Shown: positions 33,132 through 43,334, counted from the stretch's first letter. The stretch is 64,000 nt of DNA from Vibrio qingdaonensis (GCF_026191675.1 NZ_JAKRRY010000031.1:1-64000); one strand, 5' to 3'. Numbers and translations are program-made. Notes: generated by a model not told the origin, from the letters alone.

Positions 33132-33191
33132 TGTTCACTGGAATGATATGTTGTTTGAGCAATTAGTGAACATTTTTGTTCGCATACGAAC
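33132..33191. promoter_or_regulatory. putative upstream activator sites for the AcoR-like regulator
   Basis: TGTTCACT (33132-33139) and AGTGAACA (33165-33172) form a perfect 8-bp inverted repeat, and GTTCG-CATA-CGAAC (33178-33191) is a second dyad with the same GTTC/GAAC half-sites. They lie 150-215 bp upstream of the -24 element, the usual distance for sigma-54 enhancers, and just before the activator gene. Confidence 0.55.
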
Positions 33192-33230
33192 CTTTAGTGT
33201 TTCCACTCTAAAAATGGCGTAAGTAATGGC

Positions 33231-35075
33231 ATGGACAATATTCACAAAACAATCATAGAGAAATCATGGCGACGATGCCGCGAAGCGGGGCTTTCCCATT
33301 CCAGTACGCCCATCATTGAAATGACAACCGGGCAGCCTTTTTCGCACATTGAAGAACAAAGTGCCAGTTTGATTCATACCACTCAGCAAAAAGTGCTGCC
33401 GTTTTATGACAGTCTGCTCGCCAACAGCAATTGCTTGATCTCGCTCGCCAACCCTAAAGGTCAAGTACTCAACAGCTGGGGGGAACAACATTTTTTTAGT
33501 CGTCAGCAACCGAATGTCTTTAAAAATGGCGTACACTGGAAAGAAAGTCTAATAGGAACAAATGCAATAGGAACGGCGTTACAAACAGGCTCTGTTGTGC
33601 AAGTTTTTAGAGATGAGCATTTTCTCGCGTCCAATCGCTTTATGGCAGGATCGGCCGCGCCGTTATTTGATGCCGATCGTCGGCTCACCGGGGTATTGTC
33701 CATTTCAAGTGATGCGTATATGCCGACAGCCCATACATTAGGTATGGTCAAACTGATGTCTCAAGCCATCGAAAACCAGCTCATTGCCAGCCGCTTCCAA
33801 CATGATCACTACTTATTTTGGTTCAATTCATCCCCCGACAATATTGATAGTCAATGGTCTTCATTACTTGTGTTCAACGAGGATGGCATTATCGTTTCAG
33901 CGAATCGCAGAGCCGAAGTCGTATTAGGTAAAAACCTTGCCCTGCAGCGATTTGAGCAAATTTTTGATGCTAAACTGAATCATGTCATGTCACATCCTGC
34001 TTTTACGCCGTTTCCGGTCTCATCGCTGAGTCAATCTCGGGTGTTCGCCATTGTGCTTCCTCCTACGCAGCCAAAAGCTCGACGACTTGATTACCGAACC
34101 AGCACTCCTACACCACCACAAACGACCACCGATGCGCCTCTTGATCTCGCTGGAATCAATATGGGCGATCCCCGATTGGCTAAAGCAATCAGTCAGGCAA
34201 GCCGAATTCTGCATACTGACATTCCGATATTGATTCATGGGGAGACAGGCGTTGGTAAAGAGGTGTTTGTGAATGCCCTCCATCAGTCCAGCGCACGAAA
34301 AAATGCACCTTTGATTGCGGTTAACTGCGCAGCGATACCCTCTGAACTGGTGGAGTCTGAATTATTTGGGTACGAAAAAGGGGCATTTACTGGCGCGCAT
34401 ACGCAAGGCTATATTGGTCTTATTAGAAAAGCCGACAAAGGCACATTGTTTCTAGATGAGCTCGGTGATATGCCGATGAATGTCCAAGCGAGGTTATTAC
34501 GGGTCTTGCAAGAAAGACAGGTCACACCTTTAGGTTCCACGTCTTCTTACCCAGTTGATTTTAAACTTGTTTCGGCAACCAACCGTCATCTTAAACTGGA
34601 TGTGGACCAAGGTACTTTTCGACAAGATTTATACTATCGAGTCACCGGGTTAAATATCACCATCCCACCATTGAGAGAACGCACTGACAAAGAAGCCGTG
34701 ATCGCCTTCCTACTGCGCAGGTACTCGCTCTCTGAGTCCTTACCCCGCTTAAGTTTTGATGTATTGGCACTATTTAAAGCACATCCATGGCCCGGCAATA
34801 TACGACAAATGGTGAGTGTGATTCAGATTGCAGTGGCGATGTCAGATACTGATACCATTACGATAGAGCACCTTCCCGATGATTTTTTAAGTGATTTGGA
34901 GCCGTCTCTCATCTCTTCTCCTGAACGTATTATTCCGCAAACACTAGACAGCCCGCCTGATGATTGGCTATCAGTGTATGAGGCGCAAGGGCGGAACATT
35001 TCCGCGACGGCAAAGGTTTTAAACGTCAGTAGGAATACTATGTATAAGCGGTTACGCGAACACGGTATTCGTTAA
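33231..35075 (+). CDS. sigma-54-dependent activator, AcoR-like
   Basis: 614 aa. The N-terminus (IIEKSWRRCREAGL) and a GAF-type sensor (about 55-185) are as in AcoR. A second PAS-like segment follows (about 205-250, SLLVFNEDGIIVSANRRAE). The AAA+ domain (about 305-540) has Walker A GETGVGKE (337-344), the sigma-54 contact loop GAFTGA (384-389) and GTLFLDELGDM. The C-terminus is a Fis-type helix-turn-helix (NISATAKVLNVSRNTMYKRL). It very likely activates the divergent glp operon from the dyads between the genes; the effector is unknown. Confidence 0.9.
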   Translation: MDNIHKTIIEKSWRRCREAGLSHSSTPIIEMTTGQPFSHIEEQSASLIHTTQQKVLPFYDSLLANSNCLISLANPKGQVLNSWGEQHFFSRQQPNVFKNGVHWKESLIGTNAIGTALQTGSVVQVFRDEHFLASNRFMAGSAAPLFDADRRLTGVLSISSDAYMPTAHTLGMVKLMSQAIENQLIASRFQHDHYLFWFNSSPDNIDSQWSSLLVFNEDGIIVSANRRAEVVLGKNLALQRFEQIFDAKLNHVMSHPAFTPFPVSSLSQSRVFAIVLPPTQPKARRLDYRTSTPTPPQTTTDAPLDLAGINMGDPRLAKAISQASRILHTDIPILIHGETGVGKEVFVNALHQSSARKNAPLIAVNCAAIPSELVESELFGYEKGAFTGAHTQGYIGLIRKADKGTLFLDELGDMPMNVQARLLRVLQERQVTPLGSTSSYPVDFKLVSATNRHLKLDVDQGTFRQDLYYRVTGLNITIPPLRERTDKEAVIAFLLRRYSLSESLPRLSFDVLALFKAHPWPGNIRQMVSVIQIAVAMSDTDTITIEHLPDDFLSDLEPSLISSPERIIPQTLDSPPDDWLSVYEAQGRNISATAKVLNVSRNTMYKRLREHGIR

Positions 35076-35145
35076 CGATCCCCCAAATTGGGCTCAGGGG
35101 ATCCATTAGATTTGTGGCAGTGTTACTACCAAAGAGATAGGTTCA

Positions 35146-36168
35146 CTATGATGTGAGTTTTTCTTTTAGACGAGATATCACAGAGGTTTTAATAGTACTC
35201 AACCTTGGTTTGTCTTGTTCTGGAAACGGTATTGGCCGCATTAACGCCATCGTTTTAAGCCCTAATCGAGCCGTGATCAACCCCACACCAATGCCTTGTC
35301 CCGCCCTAGCTGAGAGCTTCTCTGCGATATTTAACGACAAAAGATCAGCACTCGATTCAATCGCAAGCTCACTCGCACCAGCCAGTGCAATATTCACTAG
35401 CACCAATTTAAACAGCTTTAAACGAGACCAATAACCCAACTCGACGCCATAAACCGCAGATAACTGATCAATCATTCTAAAGTTTCGCCATGCTATCAAT
35501 AACATGTCGGCAATGGCCAATGGGCTTAACGCCACCAATAATGCCGCTTCTCCCGATAACTTAGAGACGGTTGTCAGCGCTTGTTTGTCCTGTTCCTTTA
35601 TCACCATAGATTGATACATGTTGAGTATTTCAGCATCGCTATGTGCACTATGAACACTGTTTTTCCAACGGTCAAACGCTGGGTGCTCTGGTTGAATACC
35701 CGCTTCTTGAGCCAGTTTCTGGCAGAAGGCTTGTCCTTGTCCCACACCATCATTGTCAATAATTGCTTCTGCTTGTTCTTGAGCAGAGAAATGATCTTTC
35801 AGTTTTCTAAGTTTGTACAACTCTTTGCCGAAAGCTCCAATTCCTAAAGCGGCGATGGCTGTCACTAACCCAGACCAGCCCAGCGATAGCCAGTCACCGG
35901 TATTGATTGCAGTTACGACATTATCAACTGCTTGCCATCCAACGAGCCCAGTAAATACGATCAGCAATGAGCTTGCCAACCATCCTTTCTTACCGCTCCC
36001 TTTGACGACTTGTTCTAATTCTTTATCTTCCAAGTCATCGGATAGTTCCGGAACCGAAGGAACAAAGGTGTCTTGTGCCTCAAATAACGCCTGACTATTC
36101 ACCTCTAAAGACTTATCAAGTGTCGGTTCATCTTCGGCGAAAACTTTCCGCCCTTTTATGTCATTCAT
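35146..36168 (-). CDS. ycjF: YcjF-family membrane protein (TIGR01620)
   Basis: 340 aa. The acidic N-terminus is followed by two membrane segments (about 62-80, WLASSLLIVFTGLVGWQAV; about 95-113, WSGLVTAIAALGIGAFG), then a long cytoplasmic part and a third hydrophobic region near 215-230. The family is of unknown function and always pairs with ycjX; in E. coli both follow the phage-shock operon. Its start overlaps the ycjX stop by four bases. A hairpin GATCCCC/GGGGATC (35077-35103) lies downstream. Confidence 0.88.
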   Translation of the reverse strand: MNDIKGRKVFAEDEPTLDKSLEVNSQALFEAQDTFVPSVPELSDDLEDKELEQVVKGSGKKGWLASSLLIVFTGLVGWQAVDNVVTAINTGDWLSLGWSGLVTAIAALGIGAFGKELYKLRKLKDHFSAQEQAEAIIDNDGVGQGQAFCQKLAQEAGIQPEHPAFDRWKNSVHSAHSDAEILNMYQSMVIKEQDKQALTTVSKLSGEAALLVALSPLAIADMLLIAWRNFRMIDQLSAVYGVELGYWSRLKLFKLVLVNIALAGASELAIESSADLLSLNIAEKLSARAGQGIGVGLITARLGLKTMALMRPIPFPEQDKPRLSTIKTSVISRLKEKLTS

Positions 36169-37538
36169 CGAAGTTTATCTCCAATTAAATACTGCAATGC
36201 TTTATCTATTCGTATATGGCGACAAGGGGTATCCGGGTCGTGCTCAAGAGGCCTAAATGCCGTAAATTCAAATCGATTATTTTGCCAATACTCTGGTTTT
36301 GGCAGCTTTGCTGGTACATCCCCCGGATAAAGCGTCATCGGGTCGCCTGCCAATGTTGTCCCTCGCAGTGCTGGCATATTTTCGGTACTTTTCCCGACAA
36401 ACCCCGCCTCTGTCGCGAGGATGGACGCCACACTCATACAACTCATGTCGATGTTTTCAAAGGCCGTTTCTTGCCAAGCGGGATGAACCATCTGCTGCAA
36501 CAAACTGACTAAGTTATTATGCTGCTCGGGTGTGACATGATCAGCTTTCGTGGCAGCAAACAAGATTTTGTCAATTCGAGACGAAAACACACGACGAAGC
36601 AAATTGCTCTGTCCATAGCGAAAGCTCTTCATAATTTGTTGCAACGCACCTTTCATATCGTGAAAGGCTTCTGAACTTGCCATGAGAGGCTGCAGGCAAT
36701 CCACCAGCACAATCTGACGATCAAAGGTAGAAAAGTGGTTCTTATAGAACTGTTTCACTACTTTGGTTTGATACTCTTCATAACGACGTTTGAGCATGGC
36801 ATAACCACTTGTCTTTACCACTTTCTCTGACGGCGCATGACAAGGAAAAAACTGCAATACTGGTGCACCTTTTAACTCACCCGGCAGAACAAAACGTCCT
36901 GGTTGTACCCAATGAAGTCCGCGTGCTTTGCACGTGTATAAGTATTGAGTAAAGCTATCAGCAATGTCAGCGATGACCTTTTCGTTCTCTTCGCCATTCG
37001 CGTCAAACTGATCAAGCGTTGTCAGCCAATCTTGCGCACATTCACGACGAATCCCAGTAAGATTGTCAAACTGTAGCTCACTCCACTGCTCAAACGTAAG
37101 ATCGAGTAACGGTAGGTCTAGTAACCACTCGCCAGGATAATCAATAACATCAATATAAAGTGTCGATGTTTTGCTCACTAGCCGTTTTGCCCCTTTAGCG
37201 GGCTTGTACTTAACCGCTAAACGTATCTCACTCACATCACGTGTTGGCTCCGGCCAACTAGGCGGCGTCGAGAGCAATTGACTCACAGCCTCGTCATAAG
37301 CGAAGCGAGGAACCATTAAGTTAGATTGAGGGACACGCTTTGCGCCGATCAATCGTCCGTCTCGCGCGCAATCAAGTAACGGCAAATTGTCATGAGTCGA
37401 CGTGTGAAGTAATTGGTTAACTAACGAAGTAATGAACGCGGTTTTCCCCGCGCGAGACAAACCGGTAACCGCAACTCTTACATGAGAGTCCATACTGCGG
37501 TGTAAAAGATCGGATACTTCTTGACCTATTCGGCTCAT
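36165..37538 (-). CDS. ycjX: YcjX-family P-loop protein
   Basis: 457 aa. Walker A is GLSRAGKTAFITSL (residues about 26-39). DVIDYPGEWLLDLPLL and ILFAATKADHVTPEQ match G3/G4-like GTPase motifs, as in the DUF463/YcjX family. YcjX binds nucleotides and is linked to envelope stress; its exact role is not known. It is co-transcribed with ycjF, and psp genes are not adjacent here. Confidence 0.9.
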   Translation of the reverse strand: MSRIGQEVSDLLHRSMDSHVRVAVTGLSRAGKTAFITSLVNQLLHTSTHDNLPLLDCARDGRLIGAKRVPQSNLMVPRFAYDEAVSQLLSTPPSWPEPTRDVSEIRLAVKYKPAKGAKRLVSKTSTLYIDVIDYPGEWLLDLPLLDLTFEQWSELQFDNLTGIRRECAQDWLTTLDQFDANGEENEKVIADIADSFTQYLYTCKARGLHWVQPGRFVLPGELKGAPVLQFFPCHAPSEKVVKTSGYAMLKRRYEEYQTKVVKQFYKNHFSTFDRQIVLVDCLQPLMASSEAFHDMKGALQQIMKSFRYGQSNLLRRVFSSRIDKILFAATKADHVTPEQHNNLVSLLQQMVHPAWQETAFENIDMSCMSVASILATEAGFVGKSTENMPALRGTTLAGDPMTLYPGDVPAKLPKPEYWQNNRFEFTAFRPLEHDPDTPCRHIRIDKALQYLIGDKLR

Positions 37539-37607
37539 TCAACGAACTCCAAATAAATAACGAGGTGACAGTATGTACTATACGAGATTAACGAAACATG
37601 AACAAAA

Positions 37608-37631
37608 AACCCCTGAAATTATTCAGAGGTT
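37608..37631 (-). terminator. terminator after the 61-aa membrane protein
   Basis: The minus-strand stem AACCTCTGAA/TTCAGGGGTT with a TAAT loop and one U-G pair is followed by TTTTTTG. Confidence 0.8.
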
Positions 37632-37675
37632 TTCGTCATAGTCAGAGGTTTTAATAAAAAAGCGTAGGATTTCGC

Positions 37676-37861
37676 TTAATCGTCTTCGATCAATTTGTAG
37701 ATAACGAAGAGTGCAATTTCAAGAAGCGCAGTCAATACACAGACCATCGTTACATACTTCTCATTGAAGATGCTGACACCATGAAAGATCAGATCGTAGC
37801 CAACAAAAAAACCGACGATGAGCAGTACTGCAATTTGTAATATTTGTATAAATCGAGGCAT
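37676..37861 (-). CDS. small membrane protein of unknown function
   Basis: 61 aa with two membrane segments (about 7-27, ILQIAVLLIVGFFVGYDLIF; about 37-57, YVTMVCVLTALLEIALFVIY) and an acidic end (KLIEDD). A good ribosome site (AAGGAGAGCGCGCGA) and its own terminator support a real gene. It lies between fumarase and ycjX. No family recognised. Confidence 0.75.
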   Translation of the reverse strand: MPRFIQILQIAVLLIVGFFVGYDLIFHGVSIFNEKYVTMVCVLTALLEIALFVIYKLIEDD

Positions 37862-37954
37862 TCGCGCGCTCTCCTTCGTTATTTTTTCAGTATACTGCTG
37901 AATTATAGATAAAAAAGAGAATATGTCTGCACATACCCTCTTATTATTTTCCGT

Positions 37955-39475
37955 CTATGATGCGCTTTCAGCCTCAGCAATTTTCACTTTCCAAGTATCT
38001 GGTCCAATTTGGTGAGCATTCGCCCCTGTTGAGTCAACCGCAACCGTGACCGGCATATCTTCAACTTCAAACTCATAAATCGCTTCCATACCGAGATCTT
38101 CAAACGCCACAACACGAGCTTTCTTAATCGCTTTAGCTACGAGATATGCAGCACCACCCACCGCCATTAGATACACCGCTTTGTGCTCTTTAATGGATTG
38201 AACGGTCGCCGGTCCACGTTCTGCTTTACCAATCATTCCCATGATGCCAGTGTCATTGAGCATCATATCGGTAAACTTATCCATACGCGTCGAAGTCGTC
38301 GGTCCTGCCGGACCAACAGCTTCATCACCCACGGCATCAACAGGACCAACGTAGTAAATGAATTTGCCTTTAAAGTCCACGCCTTCAGGTAAACCTTCAC
38401 CACTTTCTAACATCCCTTGAATACGCTTATGCGCCGCGTCGCGACCCGTCAGAATTTTGCCAGAAAGCAGAACCGTTTCGCCAGTTTTCCATTCTTGAAC
38501 GTCTTCTTTTGTTACGTCATCGAGGTTCACACGACGCGTATTCGCGCCCGCTTCCCAAGTAATATCCGGCCACTCTTCCAATTTAGGTGGCGTAAGTTCA
38601 GCAGGACCACTTCCATCAAGAGTAAAATGGACATGACGCGTTGCGGCACAATTGGGGATAAGACAGACGGGCTTGGAAGCGGCATGCGTCGGCGCGGTTT
38701 TGATTTTCACATCAACAACCGTCGTCAATCCGCCTAAGCCTTGAGCACCAATACCAAGTTTATTCACACGGTTAAAAATATCGAGTCGAAGTTCTTCTTC
38801 TGCGTTTTCGGCACCTTTATCAATAAGCTCTTGAATATCGATATGCTCCATCAGCGATTCTTTGGCTAGTACCGCCGCTTTTTCTGCGGTACCACCAATC
38901 CCTATTCCAAGCATACCCGGAGGACACCAACCTGCGCCCATTGTCGGCAAGGTTTTTTCTACCCACTCCGCAACGTCATCTGATGGGTTTAGCATCACCA
39001 TTTTCGTTTTGTTCTCTGAACCGCCGCCTTTCGCCGCAATCTGAATTTCTACTTTATCACCTGGTACCATATTAATGTGTACTACTGCGGGTGTGTTGTC
39101 TTTGGTATTAATTCGCTTACCGGCAGGATCGGCGAGCACTGAAGCGCGCAACGGGTTATCTGGATTCGTATAAGCTTGTCGCACCCCTTCATCGACCATC
39201 TGTTGGACGGTAAGATCTGACTCCCATTGGACATTCATACCAATGTTAACAAAACACGTCACAATACCCGTATCTTGGCAAATTGGTCGATGACCTTCCG
39301 CAGACATTCGAGAGTTGATCAAAATCTGTGCAATCGCATCTTTTGCCGCTTGGCTCTCTTCTTTTTGATACGCTTTGTCCAACGCCTGAACAAAATCGAG
39401 AGGGTGATAGTACGAGATGTACTGCAATGCATCAGCGACACTACTGATTACGTCTTCTTTACGAATAATCGCCAT
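37955..39475 (-). CDS. class I fumarate hydratase (iron-sulfur)
   Basis: 506 aa. It has the fused alpha and beta domains of class I fumarases: RPICQDTGIV near 63, GWCPPGMLGIGIGG near 185, LIPNCAATRH near 280 and GPTTSTRMDKF near 392. The Cys in the first and third of these motifs and one other Cys hold the 4Fe-4S cluster. It interconverts fumarate and malate; this class is oxygen-sensitive. It is monocistronic with an AGAGGTATTCA ribosome site, divergent from pabB. E. coli homologues are FumA/FumB. Confidence 0.93.
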   Translation of the reverse strand: MAIIRKEDVISSVADALQYISYYHPLDFVQALDKAYQKEESQAAKDAIAQILINSRMSAEGHRPICQDTGIVTCFVNIGMNVQWESDLTVQQMVDEGVRQAYTNPDNPLRASVLADPAGKRINTKDNTPAVVHINMVPGDKVEIQIAAKGGGSENKTKMVMLNPSDDVAEWVEKTLPTMGAGWCPPGMLGIGIGGTAEKAAVLAKESLMEHIDIQELIDKGAENAEEELRLDIFNRVNKLGIGAQGLGGLTTVVDVKIKTAPTHAASKPVCLIPNCAATRHVHFTLDGSGPAELTPPKLEEWPDITWEAGANTRRVNLDDVTKEDVQEWKTGETVLLSGKILTGRDAAHKRIQGMLESGEGLPEGVDFKGKFIYYVGPVDAVGDEAVGPAGPTTSTRMDKFTDMMLNDTGIMGMIGKAERGPATVQSIKEHKAVYLMAVGGAAYLVAKAIKKARVVAFEDLGMEAIYEFEVEDMPVTVAVDSTGANAHQIGPDTWKVKIAEAESAS

Positions 39476-39662
39476 TGAATACCTCTTTATTCTAATTGCT
39501 TCCTGTAAGACGGACTTCTAATAAACTATTTCCTTGTTTATAACAGGCTAAACCCCATTAAATTCAAGGATAAATGTCCAACTTTTTATTGTGAAAATAT
39601 GATACTCTTGCTTTCCTCTATGCGCCACGTGTGCGACAACGTTTCTGTCACAATTTACACAA

Positions 39663-41057
39663 ATGAATACAAAAGAACTGCAACCTATTCAATTCCTTGA
39701 CGTTCCTTATCAAGAAGATCTTGCCAAACACTACTTTGCCGCGATTGAAGCTCAGCCTTGGTCGATGTTGCTTAAATCTTCATCTTTGAATCATGAAAAT
39801 GGCCGATTTGATATTCTCGTCAGTAATCCAATAGCCACATTAGTCACTCACGATTCAACAACCACATTAACGCATGATGCAGTGATCGACCCTAGCCACT
39901 CAAGACAAGAAACCATTGTTAGCCATAGTCAGCAAGACCCCTTTCTCTTAGTTGAAAGCGCCATTCAAGACCATATTGGTCCGATAAATTACGATTCAAA
40001 ATGGCCGTTTCTAGGGGGGGCACTAGGCTACTTTGCCTATGACCTAGGACGACGAGTTGAAGACCTTCCTGAATTGTCACGTCATGATATTCATGCGCCA
40101 GATATGGCGGTAGGCATTTACGACTGGGCTCTGATTGTCGATCATCAAGACAAAGAAGCGGTCGTCATTGGTCGTCACGCCAATGAGAAACTTAAGTGGC
40201 TGCAAGCTCAGAAAACAGCACCAATTGCGCCGTTTACGCGAACATCGGACTGGCTGACCAACATGTGCCACACTGATTACGCAACTAAATTTTCAGCGGT
40301 TCAGCAATACCTGCAAGCAGGAGATTGCTACCAAATTAACCTCGCTCAACGCTGGCAAGCCGATTATCAAGGTAGTGAGTGGCAAGCTTTCCTGAAACTT
40401 GACCAACAAAACCAAGCCCCTTTTAGCGCTTTTATTCGTCTAGACGACATTGCTGTATTGAGCGTATCGCCAGAGCGTTTCTTACAGGTTAACGACAAAC
40501 AAATTGAGACGAAACCAATCAAAGGAACACGTCCACGCAGCCTTGATTCAAAGCAAGACCAAGCGAATGCGGTTGAGTTAGTAAATGCAGAAAAGGACCA
40601 AGCCGAGAACTTGATGATCGTCGATTTACTTCGCAATGATATTGGTCGCGTTGCCAAACCAGGTAGCGTCAAAGTACCCAAGCTGTTTGCCATTGAGAGC
40701 TTTCCCGCCGTTCACCACTTAGTCAGTACGATTACCGCGACGCTAGATGACAAGTTCAACGCCATTGACCTATTAAGAGCGAGCTTTCCCGGGGGGTCAA
40801 TTACCGGTGCGCCTAAAATTCGGGCCATGGAAATAATTGAAGAATTGGAACCTCACCGTCGGCATATATACTGCGGCAGTATTGGCTATATCAGCGCTCA
40901 TGGCGTCATGGATACGAGTATTACGATTAGAACGTTAGCGGCCTATGAAGGTAAACTTCACGCTTGGGCGGGGGGCGGAATTGTTGCCGATAGTCAATGC
41001 GAAGCAGAGTATCAAGAGACCTTTGATAAGCTAGCTAAAATCCTACCTATCCTGTAA
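39663..41057 (+). CDS. pabB: aminodeoxychorismate synthase component I
   Basis: 464 aa. The N-terminal part is degenerate. The chorismate-binding domain (about 205-464) contains PIKGTRPR, whose Lys distinguishes PabB from anthranilate synthase (PIAGT), and PGGSITGAPKIRAMEIIEELE. Together with PabA it makes 4-amino-4-deoxychorismate for folate. It is monocistronic, and the start ATG has no strong ribosome site. Confidence 0.93.
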   Translation: MNTKELQPIQFLDVPYQEDLAKHYFAAIEAQPWSMLLKSSSLNHENGRFDILVSNPIATLVTHDSTTTLTHDAVIDPSHSRQETIVSHSQQDPFLLVESAIQDHIGPINYDSKWPFLGGALGYFAYDLGRRVEDLPELSRHDIHAPDMAVGIYDWALIVDHQDKEAVVIGRHANEKLKWLQAQKTAPIAPFTRTSDWLTNMCHTDYATKFSAVQQYLQAGDCYQINLAQRWQADYQGSEWQAFLKLDQQNQAPFSAFIRLDDIAVLSVSPERFLQVNDKQIETKPIKGTRPRSLDSKQDQANAVELVNAEKDQAENLMIVDLLRNDIGRVAKPGSVKVPKLFAIESFPAVHHLVSTITATLDDKFNAIDLLRASFPGGSITGAPKIRAMEIIEELEPHRRHIYCGSIGYISAHGVMDTSITIRTLAAYEGKLHAWAGGGIVADSQCEAEYQETFDKLAKILPIL

Positions 41058-41092
41058 CCCCACTTTATTAGGCCACTGTCTTCTATATTCAC

Positions 41093-42787
41093 TTAAGCTA
41101 AGTTAGGGTTCCATTTCGTCAGCGTTTTTACGAGATCTTTTGCGGTATAGGGTTTGGACAAAATATCGTCCATCCCTACATCAAAGCATGTTTGCCTTTC
41201 TTCCCTTGTCGTGCCAGCAGTCAATGCCACGATAGGGTTTTGATACTGCTCGGCACGCAATATTCGGGTGGCCTCAAATCCATCCATGACTGGCATACGG
41301 CAGTCCATAAAAATAAGGTCATACTGACGCTTTCTTGCACAGTCAACCGCTTCAACACCATTCACGGCCACATCATGGGAAATCGCCAATTTACTTAGCA
41401 TCTTCGTAATAATGACTTGATTAAGCTTAATATCATCAACAACCAGCACTTTCATTGTTGATAAATCAAAGGATGCTGACGCTCCGTTCTCTACTCTTTG
41501 CGAATGGATTTCAGCCGTTTCAACGTTAAGCGGCAAAACCACTTTAAAGACCGTACCAACGCCTAATTCACTGCTAAGGGAGATGCTGCCACCCATTAAT
41601 TCGACTAAACGTTTACAAATCGCCAGACCCAAGCCCGTTCCTTCATAATTTCTTGAGCTCGAACGATCGGCTTGAGTAAACGGCTGAAACAATTTTTCTT
41701 GAGCAGAGTCACTAATCCCAATACCAGTATCAGAAATACGGAACACGTAGTTCCCATTTTCTTCTTCAATGTTCAAGTGGACATGCCCACGATCGGTGAA
41801 CTTAACCGCATTTCCTAGCAGATTAACCAGAACCTGAGTCAAGCGCTCCTGATCGGCACATATGATTTTGTCATCTAAGCATTGTGCGTCGATACTAAAG
41901 TTCAGTTGTTTCTCTGTTGTTTTGTGCTCAAAAATACTTTGCAACATACTATCGATATTGTACCAACGAAATTCAGAATCAATCAGCTCTAACATCCCGG
42001 CATTAATCTTACTGAAATCGAGAAGGTCATTAATAATGGTGCGCAGCATCAAGCCTGATTGGCTTAGGTTTTGGTGCAGGTCTTTTTGCGAGTCAGTAAG
42101 CTTGGTATCGGCTAATAGCTCAACACTGCCTAGCAAGCCATTAAGTGGCGTTCTAAGCTCATGGTTTATCATCGCCAAAAACTCTCGAGTCGCTCGCTCA
42201 GACGCTTCTGCTCGCTCTTTCGATTCAACTAAGCGAAGGGTGATCAGATTACGATAAATTGAACTTGATAGTAACTCACCAACCGAGGACATTTGGCTAT
42301 GAACAAAGCCCATATCGACTGAGGATTGAGACACGATCAAATTAATTGAACCAATTTGTTTTTGCTCCACCTCGATTGGGATACTCGTGTTGATATGCGC
42401 ATCCCCTTCCAGTATGACTTTAGGAGGACCTGAGACATAAGAAGGTAACTTTAATGAAGGTAAAGTATCAGGGGCTAACGTAATAGAACATTCTATACTT
42501 TCAGAGATTTCATCCAGTTGCTTGACCACATCGAGCAGTAATACATCATCAATATTCGTTCGCAAAAACAACCGACCAAAGTAAATCAATATTTTTTCAA
42601 CGCGCTGCTGTAACTCTAAACGTTTAAAGCTCGCTTCTGAGCGCTGCTCGACTTGCTTAAGTGCCACTTCAAGTTTCTGATTGGCATAGAACAACTCAAG
42701 GCTTTTTTCTTCCAATAACTTCTCAGCGGCCTGACGGGCAGCCTTTTCACGCTTTAGTTTTCTTTCGATTGCTGCTTGACTAGGCAT
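41093..42787 (-). CDS. hqsK: H-NOX-associated hybrid histidine kinase (HqsK-like)
   Basis: 564 aa, no membrane segments. It has an N-terminal coiled coil (1-65), a GAF-like region (about 75-180), HisKA with phospho-acceptor His209 (MINHELRTPLNG), HATPase (DQERLTQVLVNLLGNAVKF, DTGIGI, GTGLGL) and a C-terminal receiver with phospho-acceptor Asp495. It lacks its own HPt domain. It lies eight bases after the H-NOX gene. In V. harveyi the homologous HqsK is controlled by NO-bound H-NOX and passes phosphate to the quorum-sensing HPt LuxU. Confidence 0.9.
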   Translation of the reverse strand: MPSQAAIERKLKREKAARQAAEKLLEEKSLELFYANQKLEVALKQVEQRSEASFKRLELQQRVEKILIYFGRLFLRTNIDDVLLLDVVKQLDEISESIECSITLAPDTLPSLKLPSYVSGPPKVILEGDAHINTSIPIEVEQKQIGSINLIVSQSSVDMGFVHSQMSSVGELLSSSIYRNLITLRLVESKERAEASERATREFLAMINHELRTPLNGLLGSVELLADTKLTDSQKDLHQNLSQSGLMLRTIINDLLDFSKINAGMLELIDSEFRWYNIDSMLQSIFEHKTTEKQLNFSIDAQCLDDKIICADQERLTQVLVNLLGNAVKFTDRGHVHLNIEEENGNYVFRISDTGIGISDSAQEKLFQPFTQADRSSSRNYEGTGLGLAICKRLVELMGGSISLSSELGVGTVFKVVLPLNVETAEIHSQRVENGASASFDLSTMKVLVVDDIKLNQVIITKMLSKLAISHDVAVNGVEAVDCARKRQYDLIFMDCRMPVMDGFEATRILRAEQYQNPIVALTAGTTREERQTCFDVGMDDILSKPYTAKDLVKTLTKWNPNLA

Positions 42788-42794
42788 AGGGTTC

Positions 42795-43334
42795 TCAAGA
42801 TAGCGTCAAATGAAAGCGAACCACACTATTGTCGTCTGTTTGTGGGACCATATTAACCTCTATTGTTTCACCAAAATGATTCGCACATCCTTCGATCAAA
42901 CCCAAGCAAACGTGCGACATGCATCGTGCGCTCTCATAATCCATAACCATTTCGGATTCATTTTCACTAATAAAATGAAACTTCGGCGGCTGTGCGTCGG
43001 CATACAACTTTTTCACTTCCACATGAATATAGTTTTCTACATGGCGAATAAATTGAAACGTAGAGTCACTGTTATTGATCCCTGCATTATTAGGTAATGA
43101 CCGTAACAACGCATTAAAGACGGTTTGACCGAAAACCTGTTGCAATGTTGCGGGATCAATATTGGTTTTTTTACTTAGATTCACAATGAGTTTCACCAAA
43201 TCTCTATGGTCATAACTGCCCACCGAGGTATATATCCCCTCATCCCCTGACATTTCGAGGACATCATCCAAAACATCCAAACCAAACTTTTCTTCAACCA
43301 ACTCCATGAACTCAGTAAAGATAATTCCTTTCAT
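42795..43334 (-). CDS. hnoX: H-NOX heme nitric oxide sensor
   Basis: 179 aa, the usual length. The proximal heme ligand is His104 in NYIHVEVKKLYADAQPP, and the heme propionate-binding YxSxR motif is Tyr133-Ser135-Arg137. Bacterial H-NOX proteins bind NO with very high affinity and regulate a partner kinase or cyclic di-GMP enzyme. The adjacent hybrid kinase is the clear partner. AAGGAGAACGTAG precedes the ATG. Confidence 0.95.
   Translation of the reverse strand: MKGIIFTEFMELVEEKFGLDVLDDVLEMSGDEGIYTSVGSYDHRDLVKLIVNLSKKTNIDPATLQQVFGQTVFNALLRSLPNNAGINNSDSTFQFIRHVENYIHVEVKKLYADAQPPKFHFISENESEMVMDYESARCMSHVCLGLIEGCANHFGETIEVNMVPQTDDNSVVRFHLTLS

Noticed and set aside
41093..42787. Membrane-bound quorum-sensing kinase such as LuxN or LuxQ
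   Set aside because: There are no transmembrane segments, and the gene directly follows H-NOX, so the HqsK-type assignment is better.
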